NCBI GenBank assembly: GCA_028292405.1
Contig: JAQGMJ010000020.1
Coordinates: 1 to 64,000, forward strand
Length of the DNA: 64,000 nucleotides
Reading direction: 5' to 3'
Origin: Betaproteobacteria bacterium
GTDB taxonomy: Bacteria > Pseudomonadota > Gammaproteobacteria > Burkholderiales > JAEUOS01
The notes under the pieces are model-generated. The model was not told the DNA's origin and searched no databases. It saw nothing but the letters and a program-made list of their open reading frames with translations. Position 1 is the first letter of the stretch. Every line of letters starts with the position of its first letter. This document shows positions 9,441-18,163 of the stretch, one piece after another. The position numbers and the translations under genes are program-made.

Positions 9441-9519
9441 TCAAATCATCGCGGCGCAAACCGAATCTCTTCGGGAACCTGGCCGTAACCGAAACCTCAT
9501 AGTTGAAGGAGATTTGAAA

Positions 9520-9948
9520 ATGAGCCTGACCCTTTATCGCGACCCGTTCGCCGCTTCTTTTGACGACGTGCTGCGCGGCTTTTTTGCCCGCCCGGCGCAG
9601 CGCCAGCAACAACAACCCGCCGTGCGCGCCATCCGTTTCGACGTCGCCGAACAAGGCAACGCCTACGTTGTGAGCGCCGAGTTGCCCGGCTACAAGAAGG
9701 AAGACGTGCAGGTCGAAATCGACGGTGCACGCGTCACCATCACCGCCGAAGCGAAGACGCAGAACGAAGCGGTCGAAGGCGAAAAAGTGGTCTACAGCGA
9801 ACGCTACACCGGCAAGGCCGTGCGCAGCTTCGAGCTGACCAGCGAAATCGACAACGATACGGCCAGCGCCAAGTACGAAAACGGCATCCTGACCCTGACG
9901 CTGCCGAAAAAAACCGCTGAGACCCGGAAACTTTTGAATATCGCCTAA
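9520..9948 (+). CDS. Small heat-shock protein, Hsp20/alpha-crystallin family
   Basis: 142 residues. Start ATG 9520 is chosen because AAGGAG lies 8 nt upstream; an upstream in-frame start (9433) would fall in the promoter. Seen: N-terminal YRDPFAASFDDVLRGFF, an alpha-crystallin domain from FDVAEQGNAYVVSAELPGYKKEDVQ through SFELTSEIDNDTASAKYENGILTLTLPK, and an LNIA C-terminus in place of the common IXI motif. ATP-independent holdase chaperone, cytoplasmic oligomer. Isolated gene under a sigma32-like promoter; the downstream region carries hairpins ending in a terminator at 10233-10270. Confidence 0.95.
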   Translation: MSLTLYRDPFAASFDDVLRGFFARPAQRQQQQPAVRAIRFDVAEQGNAYVVSAELPGYKKEDVQVEIDGARVTITAEAKTQNEAVEGEKVVYSERYTGKAVRSFELTSEIDNDTASAKYENGILTLTLPKKTAETRKLLNIA

Positions 9949-9964
9949 GTCTGACTTTACAGAT

Positions 9965-10232
9965 GGCGGCTGATGCCGGTGAACCCCGAAGTTGTGTGCG
10001 GTGGCTCACAAAGCAGCAGGTAGTCAGCCGTCGGAACGGTAAATGGCACAGTTTCACCAGCAGCAGTTTCATTGTTCTTTGCAGCTCCCACGGTGGCCTT
10101 GGTCTCCCCCTATCAAGGTCGCCGCCGTCCGCCTTCATTGGGCCTATTGCGTGACCTCCTCCCGCGCTTATAGGTGAATGGCGGACCGGGCGTCGAATCC
10201 CCCTGGCCCCCCCAGGCGACGCCCGTCTTTCC
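9965..10232 (+). ncRNA. Structured intergenic region, possible small RNA or long 3' UTR
   Basis: 435 nt between hsp20 and argB hold no gene. On the plus strand several stems can form: GGCGGCTGA (9965-9973) with TCAGCCGTC (10024-10032); GTCCGCC-TTCAT (10127-10138) with GTGAA-T-GGCGGAC (10174-10186), one bulge; GGGCGTCG with CGACGCCC around an inner CCTGG/CCAGG (about 10188-10225). They precede a strong plus-strand terminator. I do not recognise 6S, tmRNA, SRP or RNase P signatures. It may be an independent sRNA or the tail of the hsp20 transcript. Confidence 0.3.
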
Positions 10233-10270
10233 GGCGTGATTGGCTTCTTGCCAATCACGCCTTTATTTTT
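10233..10270 (+). terminator. Strong rho-independent terminator
   Basis: Perfect 12-bp stem GGCGTGATTGGC / GCCAATCACGCC (10233-10244 and 10250-10261), loop TTCTT, followed by TTTATTTTTG. The U-tract exists only on the plus strand. It lies 285 nt after the hsp20 stop, so it ends either a long hsp20 mRNA or a separate RNA. Confidence 0.85.
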
Positions 10271-10302
10271 GTGCGTTCGGTTTCGCGGGCGTGAAAACCT
10301 GA

Positions 10303-11271
<969 letters not shown>

Positions 11272-11304
11272 GCGGCTGTTGCACCACACTCGAACGCTGA
11301 CGCG

Positions 11305-11589
11305 ATGAGCGACAACGCAGCACCGCAGAAAAGCGTCGCCTCGCTATTGGCGACGGCCTTCCTGATCGATATCGTCTGCTCATTCGCTTTCTACGGCATC
11401 TGCAAGAGCTATGCGCCGCGCATCGGCTGGGGCTGGTTCCTGCTGATCTGGGTAGCGGTCATCCTGCTGCCGGTCTTCAGCTATCTCACGGTCAAGCGCG
11501 GCAGCGCCCGCGCCGCGCTCGGGCCCTTCCTGCTGTTCTCGACGCCCGGGCTGCTGCTGGGAATGGTGCTTCCCTTCGCGCTGCTTTAA
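11305..11589 (+). CDS. Small membrane protein, three predicted helices
   Basis: 94 residues, hypothetical. Three hydrophobic stretches at about residues 13-30, 42-62 and 72-93, separated by short basic loops (CKSYAPRIG, TVKRGSARA). It starts 33 nt after argB on the same strand and converges with the TlpA-like gene (6-nt gap). No recognised family; likely inner-membrane. Codon use looks like its neighbours. Confidence 0.6.
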   Translation: MSDNAAPQKSVASLLATAFLIDIVCSFAFYGICKSYAPRIGWGWFLLIWVAVILLPVFSYLTVKRGSARAALGPFLLFSTPGLLLGMVLPFALL

Positions 11590-11595
11590 GCCGCG

Positions 11596-12147
11596 CTACT
11601 TTTTCACCGGGCCGACCAGGTCGCCCAAGTCGGCAACATCTTCCTCGAACATCTCGCCGGTCTCGATGCGCAAGAGCCGCCCGTCGCGGCCGATCACGTA
11701 GGTCACCGGCAGGCCGCGGGGGCGGCGCAAGGTCTGGTCGATGGCCGGCGTGGTCATCACGACCGGAAACGTCAGCTTGCGGGTGTCGACGAAGGTGCGC
11801 GCCTTGGCTTCTTCCTTCTCGATGTTCAGGCCGATGATCACCAGACCGTCGCTCGCGCGGGCGCGGTGCAGCTTTTCGAAATAAGGCAACTGCTTCTGGC
11901 AGAAGGGGCACCAGGAGGCCCAGTATTCGATGATCACCACCTTGCCCTTCAGGTCGGCGGCGGTGATGGTCTTGCCGTCGAGGGTCTTCAGCGCGGGGAT
12001 GGAGATACGTTCCCCCACCACCGGCGCGGCAGCGCCCGAGCCCGGCACGTCGCTGGAGGCGCGATCGGCGGCACCGGCAACCCCGGTGGCGAACCCCGTG
12101 ACGAGTAAAAGCGGCAAGGCAAGCAGGAAGCAGAAAAAACGGCGCAT
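11596..12147 (-). CDS. TlpA/ResA-like periplasmic thioredoxin of the sox cluster
   Basis: 183 residues with an N-terminal signal peptide (basic MRRFF, then Leu-rich core, cleavage likely after AGAA). Thioredoxin fold with active site WASWCPFCQKQLPYF and the cis-Pro loop GLPVTYVIGRDGR. Periplasmic thiol-disulfide oxidoreductase. It follows soxB by 20 nt and is the last gene of the sox cluster; comparable SoxW/SoxS-type thioredoxins keep the SoxYZ carrier Cys or c-type cytochrome cysteines reduced. Which partner it serves is inference. Confidence 0.85.
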   Translation of the reverse strand: MRRFFCFLLALPLLLVTGFATGVAGAADRASSDVPGSGAAAPVVGERISIPALKTLDGKTITAADLKGKVVIIEYWASWCPFCQKQLPYFEKLHRARASDGLVIIGLNIEKEEAKARTFVDTRKLTFPVVMTTPAIDQTLRRPRGLPVTYVIGRDGRLLRIETGEMFEEDVADLGDLVGPVKK

Positions 12148-12167
12148 GGTATGGACCTTATACGTTT

Positions 12168-13901
12168 TCAGGCGATGCCCGGATTGCCGTCGACGCCGGT
12201 GAGCTGGGGCAGATTGAGCTGGCGCGGCGCGATGGTCCTTTTGGCGCGTAAATAGCCGGCCACCACATCCCAGATCGGCTCGCCCTTGGCGCCTTCGGCC
12301 ACCGGCGCCCAGCCGGCCACCTTGTAGGTCTTGCCGGCTTCCATCGGCCGGCCGTTCAGGCGCATGTCGGAAATGCGCGCGCCCATTCTGGCGTTCGGCG
12401 CGCAGGTGTAAGTCATGCCGCCGACGCGCACCATGTCGCCGCCCTGCTGGTAGTAGGGGTCGGGATTGAACAGGTTGTCGCAGACGTCTTCCAGGATCAC
12501 CTTGATCTGCTCGCCGCTGATGTCGTTCAGCGTCGAATAGGGATAGGTGATCGCGGTCTGGTCCATCACGTGCTCGAAGGTGATGGCCTCGCCCGGCAAC
12601 AGGCTGGTGCCCCAGCGAAAGCCGGGGGAAAAGGCGATTTCCGCGCCCTTCACTTCCATCATGGCGTCGATGATCAGCTGGTCGCTGGTGCCGTTGAAAT
12701 TGCCGCGGCGGTACAACAGGCCCTCGCTCACCGCCAGCTTCTCGGCGAGCTTCTCCTTGTAGGGCGCGCGCACCTTTTCGATGTGCGCGGCCATCTGCGT
12801 GTCGGGCTTGAGGTAGTTGGAGAACACAGGCAGCAGCTTGTACTGGAAGCCGGTGATCTTGCCGTTTTTCACCTCGAAGTCGAGCACACCGAGAAACTTG
12901 CCGTTGCTGCCGGCGTTGGTCACGAGCGTCTGGCCGCCGCTGTTCTTCACCGGGATCGCCGCAGGCACGCCGTCGTGCGTGTGCCCACCGAGAATCGCAT
13001 CGATGCCGCTGACGCGTCCGGCCAGTTTCAGGTCGACATCCATACCATTGTGCGACAGCAGTACCACCACTTGCGCGCCCTTGCCGCGCACCTCGTTCAC
13101 CTGCTTTTGCAGGCTCTCTTCCTGGATACCGAAGTTCCAGTCCGGGGTGAAGTAGCGCGGGTTGGCGATCGGCGTGTAGGGAAAGGCCTGGCCGACGATC
13201 GCCACCGGCACGCCGTTGATTTCCTTCATCGTGTAGGGCGCGAACACCGGGTCGCCGAAGTCGGCGGTCTTCACATTCTGCGCGACGAAATCGATCTTGC
13301 CCTTGAAGTCCTTCGCCACCACTTCCTCGACGCGTTTGGCGCCGAGGGTGAACTCCCAGTGGCCGGTCATCACGTCCACGCCGAGCAGCTTGCAGGCGTC
13401 GATCATGTCCTGGCCCTGGGTCCAGAGGGCGGTGGCGGAGCCCTGCCAGGTGTCGCCGCCGTCGAGCAGCAGGGCGTTGGGGCGGCCGGCGCGGATTTGC
13501 TTGATCAGGGTCGCGAGATGGGCGAAGCCGCCGGTCTTGCCGTACATCTTTGCGGCCCGCTCGAAATCGAGATGGGTGAAGGCGTGCGCGAAGCGCTTGT
13601 CCATCACCGTGCTCCTGGCGAAGGCTTCGTTGCGCCGGTAGAACTGCATCAGCGCTTCGCCGACCAGGTGCGGCGGCTGGCCTTCGGCCGCGCCGATGCC
13701 GATATTCACATTCGGCTCGCGAAAATACACCGGCAGCAATTGCGCGTGGCAGTCGGTGAAGTGCATCAAATGCACATTGCCGAACTTCTTGATGTCGTAC
13801 AGGCGCGCACCGGCGTCCGCCGCTTCGGCCTCGCGTGGATTCAATATCGTGCCGCTGGCCGCGGCGATGGCCAGCAGGTTGAGAAACTCGCGACGATCCA
13901 T
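12168..13901 (-). CDS. soxB: Thiosulfohydrolase SoxB
   Basis: 577 residues from ATG 13901. Periplasmic dimanganese enzyme hydrolysing the SoxY-bound thiosulfonate to release sulfate. Seen: N-terminal MDRREFLNLLAIAAASG (Tat-like RR plus hydrophobic stretch), metal motifs HFTDCHAQLLP, LLDGGDTWQGS, GHWEF, LLSHNGMDVDLKL and GGHTHDG. A longer frame to 13976 adds Arg-rich residues ahead of the RR motif and is rejected. The ribosome site is weak. Placed 95 nt after soxX. Confidence 0.96.
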   Translation of the reverse strand: MDRREFLNLLAIAAASGTILNPREAEAADAGARLYDIKKFGNVHLMHFTDCHAQLLPVYFREPNVNIGIGAAEGQPPHLVGEALMQFYRRNEAFARSTVMDKRFAHAFTHLDFERAAKMYGKTGGFAHLATLIKQIRAGRPNALLLDGGDTWQGSATALWTQGQDMIDACKLLGVDVMTGHWEFTLGAKRVEEVVAKDFKGKIDFVAQNVKTADFGDPVFAPYTMKEINGVPVAIVGQAFPYTPIANPRYFTPDWNFGIQEESLQKQVNEVRGKGAQVVVLLSHNGMDVDLKLAGRVSGIDAILGGHTHDGVPAAIPVKNSGGQTLVTNAGSNGKFLGVLDFEVKNGKITGFQYKLLPVFSNYLKPDTQMAAHIEKVRAPYKEKLAEKLAVSEGLLYRRGNFNGTSDQLIIDAMMEVKGAEIAFSPGFRWGTSLLPGEAITFEHVMDQTAITYPYSTLNDISGEQIKVILEDVCDNLFNPDPYYQQGGDMVRVGGMTYTCAPNARMGARISDMRLNGRPMEAGKTYKVAGWAPVAEGAKGEPIWDVVAGYLRAKRTIAPRQLNLPQLTGVDGNPGIA

Positions 13902-13996
13902 AAGATATTTCTGATAGATGCGGTCCAAAATGAGCGGGGCGCTTCGGATCGCGTCAACGACGCGGCCTCTCGGCAATTCCCCGCTGGTTGTCAGCG

Positions 13997-14626
13997 CTAC
14001 TTGTTGACTGGTGAGCTGGGGTCGAGCAAAAGCGCCGTCACATCCTTCAACTGCTGCTCGGTGAGAATGTTCTGGTGACCGAAGCGCGGCATGTTGGAGC
14101 AGGCCGTGTAGGCGTTGGAGTTGTAGATCTTGCCGTAGGTGTAGCGCAGGATCGCTTCCGAATTGCCGCGCACCTTGCCGTAGCCCAGCAGCGATGGGCC
14201 GATGGTGCCGTAGGAAATCTCCTGCGGCGTGATCTGGTGGCAGGCGTAGCAGTTGGCGCCGGAGGGCACGGCGGCGTTGTCGCTGTATTGCTTGCCAGTG
14301 CCGGTTTGCGCGATGCGCTCGCCGGCGCGCCAGTCGCCCAGCAGCTTGCCGTCGGCGGGGAATTTGATTGCCGCCAGTTGCGCCTTTTCCAGTGCGTCCA
14401 GCACTTCCTTCGATGGCGCGGTGCCGGGACCGTAGGAGCAGGTCTTTTGCACGTCGTCCTGTTCCAGGCGGTCGAGCTTGGCCTGACCACGTTCGGTGAA
14501 CGAGGTCTTGAGCACGTCGTGGGCTTGCTCCGCGCTGACGCGCGGGGTGCTGGCGCAGCCGCTGACCAGCAGGGCGGCAGCCGCTGCGGCGAGCAGCGCG
14601 TTGCGGAGGTGGGTAGCGTATTTCAT
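13997..14626 (-). CDS. soxX: Cytochrome c SoxX
   Basis: 209 residues from ATG 14626, preceded by AAGGAGG. N-terminal signal with a lipobox-like LLVSGCAS, so possibly a lipoprotein. Single heme-binding site ANCYACHQ at about residue 130 and a downstream CSNMPRFG Met ligand region. With SoxA it forms the SoxAX complex that couples thiosulfate oxidatively to the SoxY carrier cysteine. Longer than minimal SoxX proteins because of an N-terminal extension of about 80 residues, seen in some proteobacterial SoxX. Begins 10 nt after soxA. Confidence 0.93.
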   Translation of the reverse strand: MKYATHLRNALLAAAAAALLVSGCASTPRVSAEQAHDVLKTSFTERGQAKLDRLEQDDVQKTCSYGPGTAPSKEVLDALEKAQLAAIKFPADGKLLGDWRAGERIAQTGTGKQYSDNAAVPSGANCYACHQITPQEISYGTIGPSLLGYGKVRGNSEAILRYTYGKIYNSNAYTACSNMPRFGHQNILTEQQLKDVTALLLDPSSPVNK

Positions 14627-14636
14627 GATTTCCTCC

Positions 14637-15455
14637 TTAGCGCTTGATCGCGGGTGCGTTGAATTCGGCGCCGTTCGCATTGCGCGCCAGGAAAGTCAGC
14701 AGGGCCACCGAGGTGTCGGAGCCGAACTCGAGGAAGGGAAAGCGCTGCTGGCGGAAACAGTCGTTCAGGCGCCATTGCATGGTGCGCAATTCGCCTTGCG
14801 AAACACGGTAGGCCGGCCAGGTGGTGTAGGCCTTTTGCGCATCCTTGGTCTCGGTCAGGTTCGGCAGGTCTTGCAAGCGAATGCGCTTGTTCGCTTCGCC
14901 GTGACAGGTGGCGCAGGCGAAGTCGTGCGGACCGCCACGATAATAGAACAGCTTTTGCCCGAGGGCATAGGCCTGGCGCTCTTTCGCATGGGCCTGCGAC
15001 ACATTCATTTTCACGCCGCGCGATTCGCCGGCGACGTAGGCCGAAAGCGCCTCCATGTCGGAGCGCTTCTCGCCATCGCCAAAGGGCACCTTCAGCGCCT
15101 CGGCGCGGGTCATGCCCTGCTGGGTGGTCATGCAGTGAAGCAGGCGCGATTCGAGGTCCATCACGCGGTCGGCGTCGGCGAAATAGCGCGGCAGTTCGGC
15201 ATACGCGCCCTTGACCACGCCCGGGCCTTTGCCGAGGTCGCAGCGTTCCAGAGAGACATTCTTCGGCCCGCGCTTTTGCTTCCACAGGTCTTCGCCGCGT
15301 GCTTCCCACAAATCGGCGGGATTGCCGTCGGCCAAGGCCTGGCGGTATTCCTCGATCTTCTTGATCGTGTCGCCACCGGATTGCGCCTGCGCGCCCACGG
15401 ACACGGCAACCAGCGCCGCGCCCAGCATGAGTGCCCCACCTCGCCATTGCATCAT
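14637..15455 (-). CDS. soxA: Cytochrome c SoxA, mono-heme type
   Basis: 272 residues with signal peptide (LMLGAALVAVSVGAQAQ). One CxxCH heme site, FACATCHGEAN. Where diheme SoxA proteins carry a first CxxCH, this one has only an isolated Cys pair (LERCDLGKG and LLHCMTT), so it is the single-heme form. The active-site Cys, expected to be persulfidated and to ligate heme, is in WRLNDCFRQQRFP. Start ATG 15455 follows GGAG by 6 nt. Partner of SoxX directly downstream. Confidence 0.94.
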   Translation of the reverse strand: MMQWRGGALMLGAALVAVSVGAQAQSGGDTIKKIEEYRQALADGNPADLWEARGEDLWKQKRGPKNVSLERCDLGKGPGVVKGAYAELPRYFADADRVMDLESRLLHCMTTQQGMTRAEALKVPFGDGEKRSDMEALSAYVAGESRGVKMNVSQAHAKERQAYALGQKLFYYRGGPHDFACATCHGEANKRIRLQDLPNLTETKDAQKAYTTWPAYRVSQGELRTMQWRLNDCFRQQRFPFLEFGSDTSVALLTFLARNANGAEFNAPAIKR

Positions 15456-15533
15456 TGCTCTCTCCTGAATCTGTTTGATGTACTTCAGCGGCGCCCTTTG
15501 AACGGGTCTTTCCCCCGCCGCCTTCGGGTTGTT

Positions 15534-15965
15534 TTAAGGCCGCAGGTAGGCGTAGCCATCCTTAAACTGCAGCCTGGCCACTTCGGCCACGCCGGAGAGG
15601 ACGATTTTCGCTTCCTGCACCACCTTGGATTCATCGATCTTGCGCACTTCCAGGGTGTTGCGGCAGACGCGGAAGTCCACGCCCTGGTTGGCCAGCGCGG
15701 CGATACGCGCCTCGAAACTCTGGCCGGCGCTGTCCTTGGCATCGTTCAGCAGGAAGTCGATGCCGCGCCCGTGAGCGACGACGACGATCTTCGCCGTCGG
15801 GTCAGCCGCCAGGTGGTTGCGGATGTTGGCCAGCCCGCGCGAGGCCTGGTCCACGCCTTCGACCATGTGATAGACCACCTTCACCTGGCCGTCGGCGGCG
15901 TGCGCCGTGCCAAGGCCGAACACGGTGAACAGGGCAGCGAATGTCGAAGCGAGAAAATGGCGCAT
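15534..15965 (-). CDS. Exported DsrE-family protein within the sox cluster
   Basis: 143 residues with a signal peptide ending at GTAHA. The mature part shows DsrE/DsrF-like alternation: VKVVYHMVEG, IVVVAHGRGIDFLL, and VDFRVCRNTLEVR, where the single Cys occupies the position of the sulfur-carrying Cys of the family. Lies between soxZ and soxA on the same strand. A periplasmic sulfur-relay or scavenging role for sulfane sulfur is inferred from family and context; nothing here proves it. Confidence 0.82.
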   Translation of the reverse strand: MRHFLASTFAALFTVFGLGTAHAADGQVKVVYHMVEGVDQASRGLANIRNHLAADPTAKIVVVAHGRGIDFLLNDAKDSAGQSFEARIAALANQGVDFRVCRNTLEVRKIDESKVVQEAKIVLSGVAEVARLQFKDGYAYLRP

Positions 15966-16037
15966 GGTTCCTCCAGCGGAAAAACAAACCGGCTTGATGC
16001 CGGCCTTGGATTTATTGACTGCTTGTGCCGGCCCGGC

Positions 16038-16352
16038 CTAAGCCGCGATTGCCGCTTCGTCGGTACGCTTGTCGCCCTTGCTGTCGACCCAGCTCACCAC
16101 CACCTTGTCGCCCGCCTTGGCGCCGCTGAAGGCGAACTGCAGGTAGGGGTTTTTCGAGATCGAGGTGCCCCACTGCGCCGAAAGCACGGTCTTGCCGTTG
16201 CAGGTGGCGGTGACTTCCTGGATGAACATCGCGGGAATGGTCTTGCCGGCGGAATCCTTGCGCTGGCCGGTTTCCATTTCGTGGCTCATCAAAACACGGA
16301 CGACGGTCTTGTCGCCTTCCATCTTGGCGCGTATGCGCATCGGGTCTGCCAT
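16038..16352 (-). CDS. soxZ: Thiosulfate oxidation carrier complex subunit SoxZ
   Basis: 104 residues, family length, no signal peptide (exported with SoxY). Seen: MRIRAKMEGDKTVVRVLMSHEMETG, AMFIQEVTATCNGKTVL and SWVDSKGDKRTDEAAI. Forms the SoxYZ heterodimer that carries sulfur intermediates. AGGA precedes the ATG. Located 51 nt after soxY. Confidence 0.96.
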   Translation of the reverse strand: MADPMRIRAKMEGDKTVVRVLMSHEMETGQRKDSAGKTIPAMFIQEVTATCNGKTVLSAQWGTSISKNPYLQFAFSGAKAGDKVVVSWVDSKGDKRTDEAAIAA

Positions 16353-16403
16353 GATTGTCCTTTAGTAACGCTGGGTTTTAACTGGGACGGGTTTTCATTG
16401 CGG

Positions 16404-16895
16404 CTAGCCGCCGCAGCCGCCCAGGGTCACCTTGATGTCGCGCTGGGCGACGTAGTACTTGCCGTCGGCCTTGATCAGCGCATACACCGCCGAGGATTCG
16501 CCCATCTTCACCCGCGTCGAAATGCTGGGGTCGGTGCCGGGCGGAATGGTGAACACCGCGGAGAGGGTGTTCGGGTTCTTTTCCACCAGGATGGAAATCG
16601 ATTCGGTCTTCGGAATGCTGCTGGTGATCGACACCGGCACCACCGCGCCGTTTTCGGCGATCTCCGGAGTCGAGCCCCAGTTGACGTCCTTGGTTTGCGC
16701 CGGCGTGGCCCCGCCCAGCGCCTTGACGGTGCCATCGACACCCTTGGCCGCAAAGGCGCCCTGGTTCCAGCCGGCGGCCTGCGCCAGCGCTGTGTTCGGG
16801 CGCACCAGACCGGCGGCTACGAACAGGCCGAAAATCGCCGTCGCGCCGCCCGTCTTGAGGGCCGTGCGCCGGCCTTGATTGATCTCTTGGGTCAT
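16404..16895 (-). CDS. soxY: Sulfur-carrier protein SoxY
   Basis: 163 residues. N-terminal twin-arginine signal (RRTALKTGGATAIFGLF), and the C-terminal GGCGG swinging arm whose Cys carries the substrate. Mature part contains VPVSITSSIP and FTIPPGTDPSISTRVKMGE. AGGAG precedes the ATG. First gene of the YZ-dsrE-AXB run; a promoter region with the ATTAGTAT motif lies upstream. Confidence 0.97.
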   Translation of the reverse strand: MTQEINQGRRTALKTGGATAIFGLFVAAGLVRPNTALAQAAGWNQGAFAAKGVDGTVKALGGATPAQTKDVNWGSTPEIAENGAVVPVSITSSIPKTESISILVEKNPNTLSAVFTIPPGTDPSISTRVKMGESSAVYALIKADGKYYVAQRDIKVTLGGCGG

Positions 16896-17003
16896 TGCTG
16901 CTTTCTCCTTCCTCGGATACTTGTTGGGCGCGATGCCGCGAGCCGAGTGCAGCCCGCGATCTTATGATATTTGCGCACCTGATTTAAGAATCAATAGACA
17001 TCA

Positions 17004-17013
17004 ATTAGTATAA
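17004..17013. promoter_or_regulatory. Candidate regulator half-site upstream of soxY
   Basis: The 188 nt between soxD and soxY are AT-rich around 16975-17025 and contain ATTAGTATAA. The same ATTAGTAT octamer occurs, on the opposite strand, upstream of soxC at 19552-19559. Shared motif at both sox promoters suggests one regulator, possibly an ArsR-type SoxR; none is encoded in the window. Confidence 0.35.
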
Positions 17014-17083
17014 CTTTAATGCGGAAGCAAAGACCCTGAGAGGGAATGGGGCATTCTCGGGTCATTCCCTTAGGGGAACCAAC

Positions 17084-18163
17084 TCATTGCGGCGTACCGT
17101 CGAGCACCCAACGCACCAGTTTGCCGATCTCTTCGTCACTCAGGCTTTGCGCGGGCGGCATCGGAATTGCGCCCCAGATGCCCTGGCCGCCGTTTTTCAC
17201 TTTTGCGATCAGGGTCGCGAATGCTTTCGGGTCCCCTTTGTACTTTGCCGCCACTTCCCTGAACGCGGGCCCTACTACCTTGGTTTCAATCTGGTGGCAG
17301 GAAAGGCAGGCGCCCTTGTTCGCCAGTTGCAGCATGGCCACGCCCTGCGACGGCACGGCAGGGGCGGTGCCAGCGACCTGCGCCGCGGTAACCACGCCGC
17401 GCACCGGGCCGATGGTGCGATTCTGGTCGGCTAGGTTGCCGTGGGCAGGGCGGGCGGCTTCCGGCAGCACCGAGGCGACCTTCACGTCGACGGCGCAGCC
17501 TTTCATGCAGGCGACGTTGCGCACGTCGGGCTTGCCCTTGACGCTCCACATGCCGTGGTCCATGGTCATGCCGTCGCGGTTGGGCAGGCGCGCCTGCACC
17601 TCGGCGACGTTTTCGTTCGACAGGGTGAAGTCGTCGGGCAGCACGCTGCCGAGATTGAGCACGTAGGCGGTGACGGCGTAGACCTCGTCGATGGAAAGGC
17701 TGCGCGGCGCGTTCCACGGCATTGCGCGGTTGATGTAGTCCCACAAGGTCGAGACGTGGGACAGCTTCATCACCGTGGTGCGCGCCTCGGTGGGCTTGAG
17801 CAGCGAGGCGGTGTGGCCGGCCTTCAGGTCTTCGGAGTGGACGCCGCCGGCGATCGGCGTGAACACATGGGTCGCTTCGCCGAACACGCCGTGACAGGTG
17901 GCGCATTTGGATTCCCAGATTTCCTGGCCGCGCGCGACAGTGCCGGCGCCCTTGGGCAGGCCCTTGAAGTCGGGGCGCACGTCGATGTCCCAGGCGCGCA
18001 CTTCCGCCGGCGTGGCGGCGCGGCCGATGCCCTTCCAGTCGCCGACTTGCGCCACGTTTTCGCTCGCAGCGTGCGCAGGCGGAGCGACGGAGAACAGCAG
18101 CGCGGTGCAACCGCTCGCGCACACGCGCAACCCGCCGTGCAGGAACTCAGTAAGCCTGGACAT
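17084..18163 (-). CDS. soxD: Diheme cytochrome c subunit SoxD of sulfane dehydrogenase
   Basis: 359 residues with an N-terminal signal (ALLFSVAPPAHA). Two heme sites: SKCATCHGVFG in the first half and ACLSCHQIE in the second, with Met-ligand regions near each domain end. SoxD is the electron-accepting subunit of the SoxCD molybdoenzyme, which removes six electrons from the SoxY-bound sulfane. Its ATG overlaps the 3' end of soxC by 17 nt, indicating coupling. Confidence 0.94.
   Translation of the reverse strand: MSRLTEFLHGGLRVCASGCTALLFSVAPPAHAASENVAQVGDWKGIGRAATPAEVRAWDIDVRPDFKGLPKGAGTVARGQEIWESKCATCHGVFGEATHVFTPIAGGVHSEDLKAGHTASLLKPTEARTTVMKLSHVSTLWDYINRAMPWNAPRSLSIDEVYAVTAYVLNLGSVLPDDFTLSNENVAEVQARLPNRDGMTMDHGMWSVKGKPDVRNVACMKGCAVDVKVASVLPEAARPAHGNLADQNRTIGPVRGVVTAAQVAGTAPAVPSQGVAMLQLANKGACLSCHQIETKVVGPAFREVAAKYKGDPKAFATLIAKVKNGGQGIWGAIPMPPAQSLSDEEIGKLVRWVLDGTPQ

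Noticed and set aside
9441..9519. ROSE-type RNA thermometer in the hsp20 leader
   Set aside because: A CCT near the leader could pair with AGG of the ribosome site but only weakly; not enough to call.
9060..9520. Cobalamin riboswitch for cobT
   Set aside because: The upstream region is occupied by the CWC gene and I see no B12-box consensus.
9949..10270. 6S RNA, tmRNA or RNase P RNA
   Set aside because: The diagnostic sequences (for example the RNase P GAGGAAAGTC core) are absent; left as an unassigned structured region.
14496..16967. 823-codon plus-strand frame across soxX to soxY
   Set aside because: Crosses several convincing sox genes on the opposite strand; no recognisable domain.
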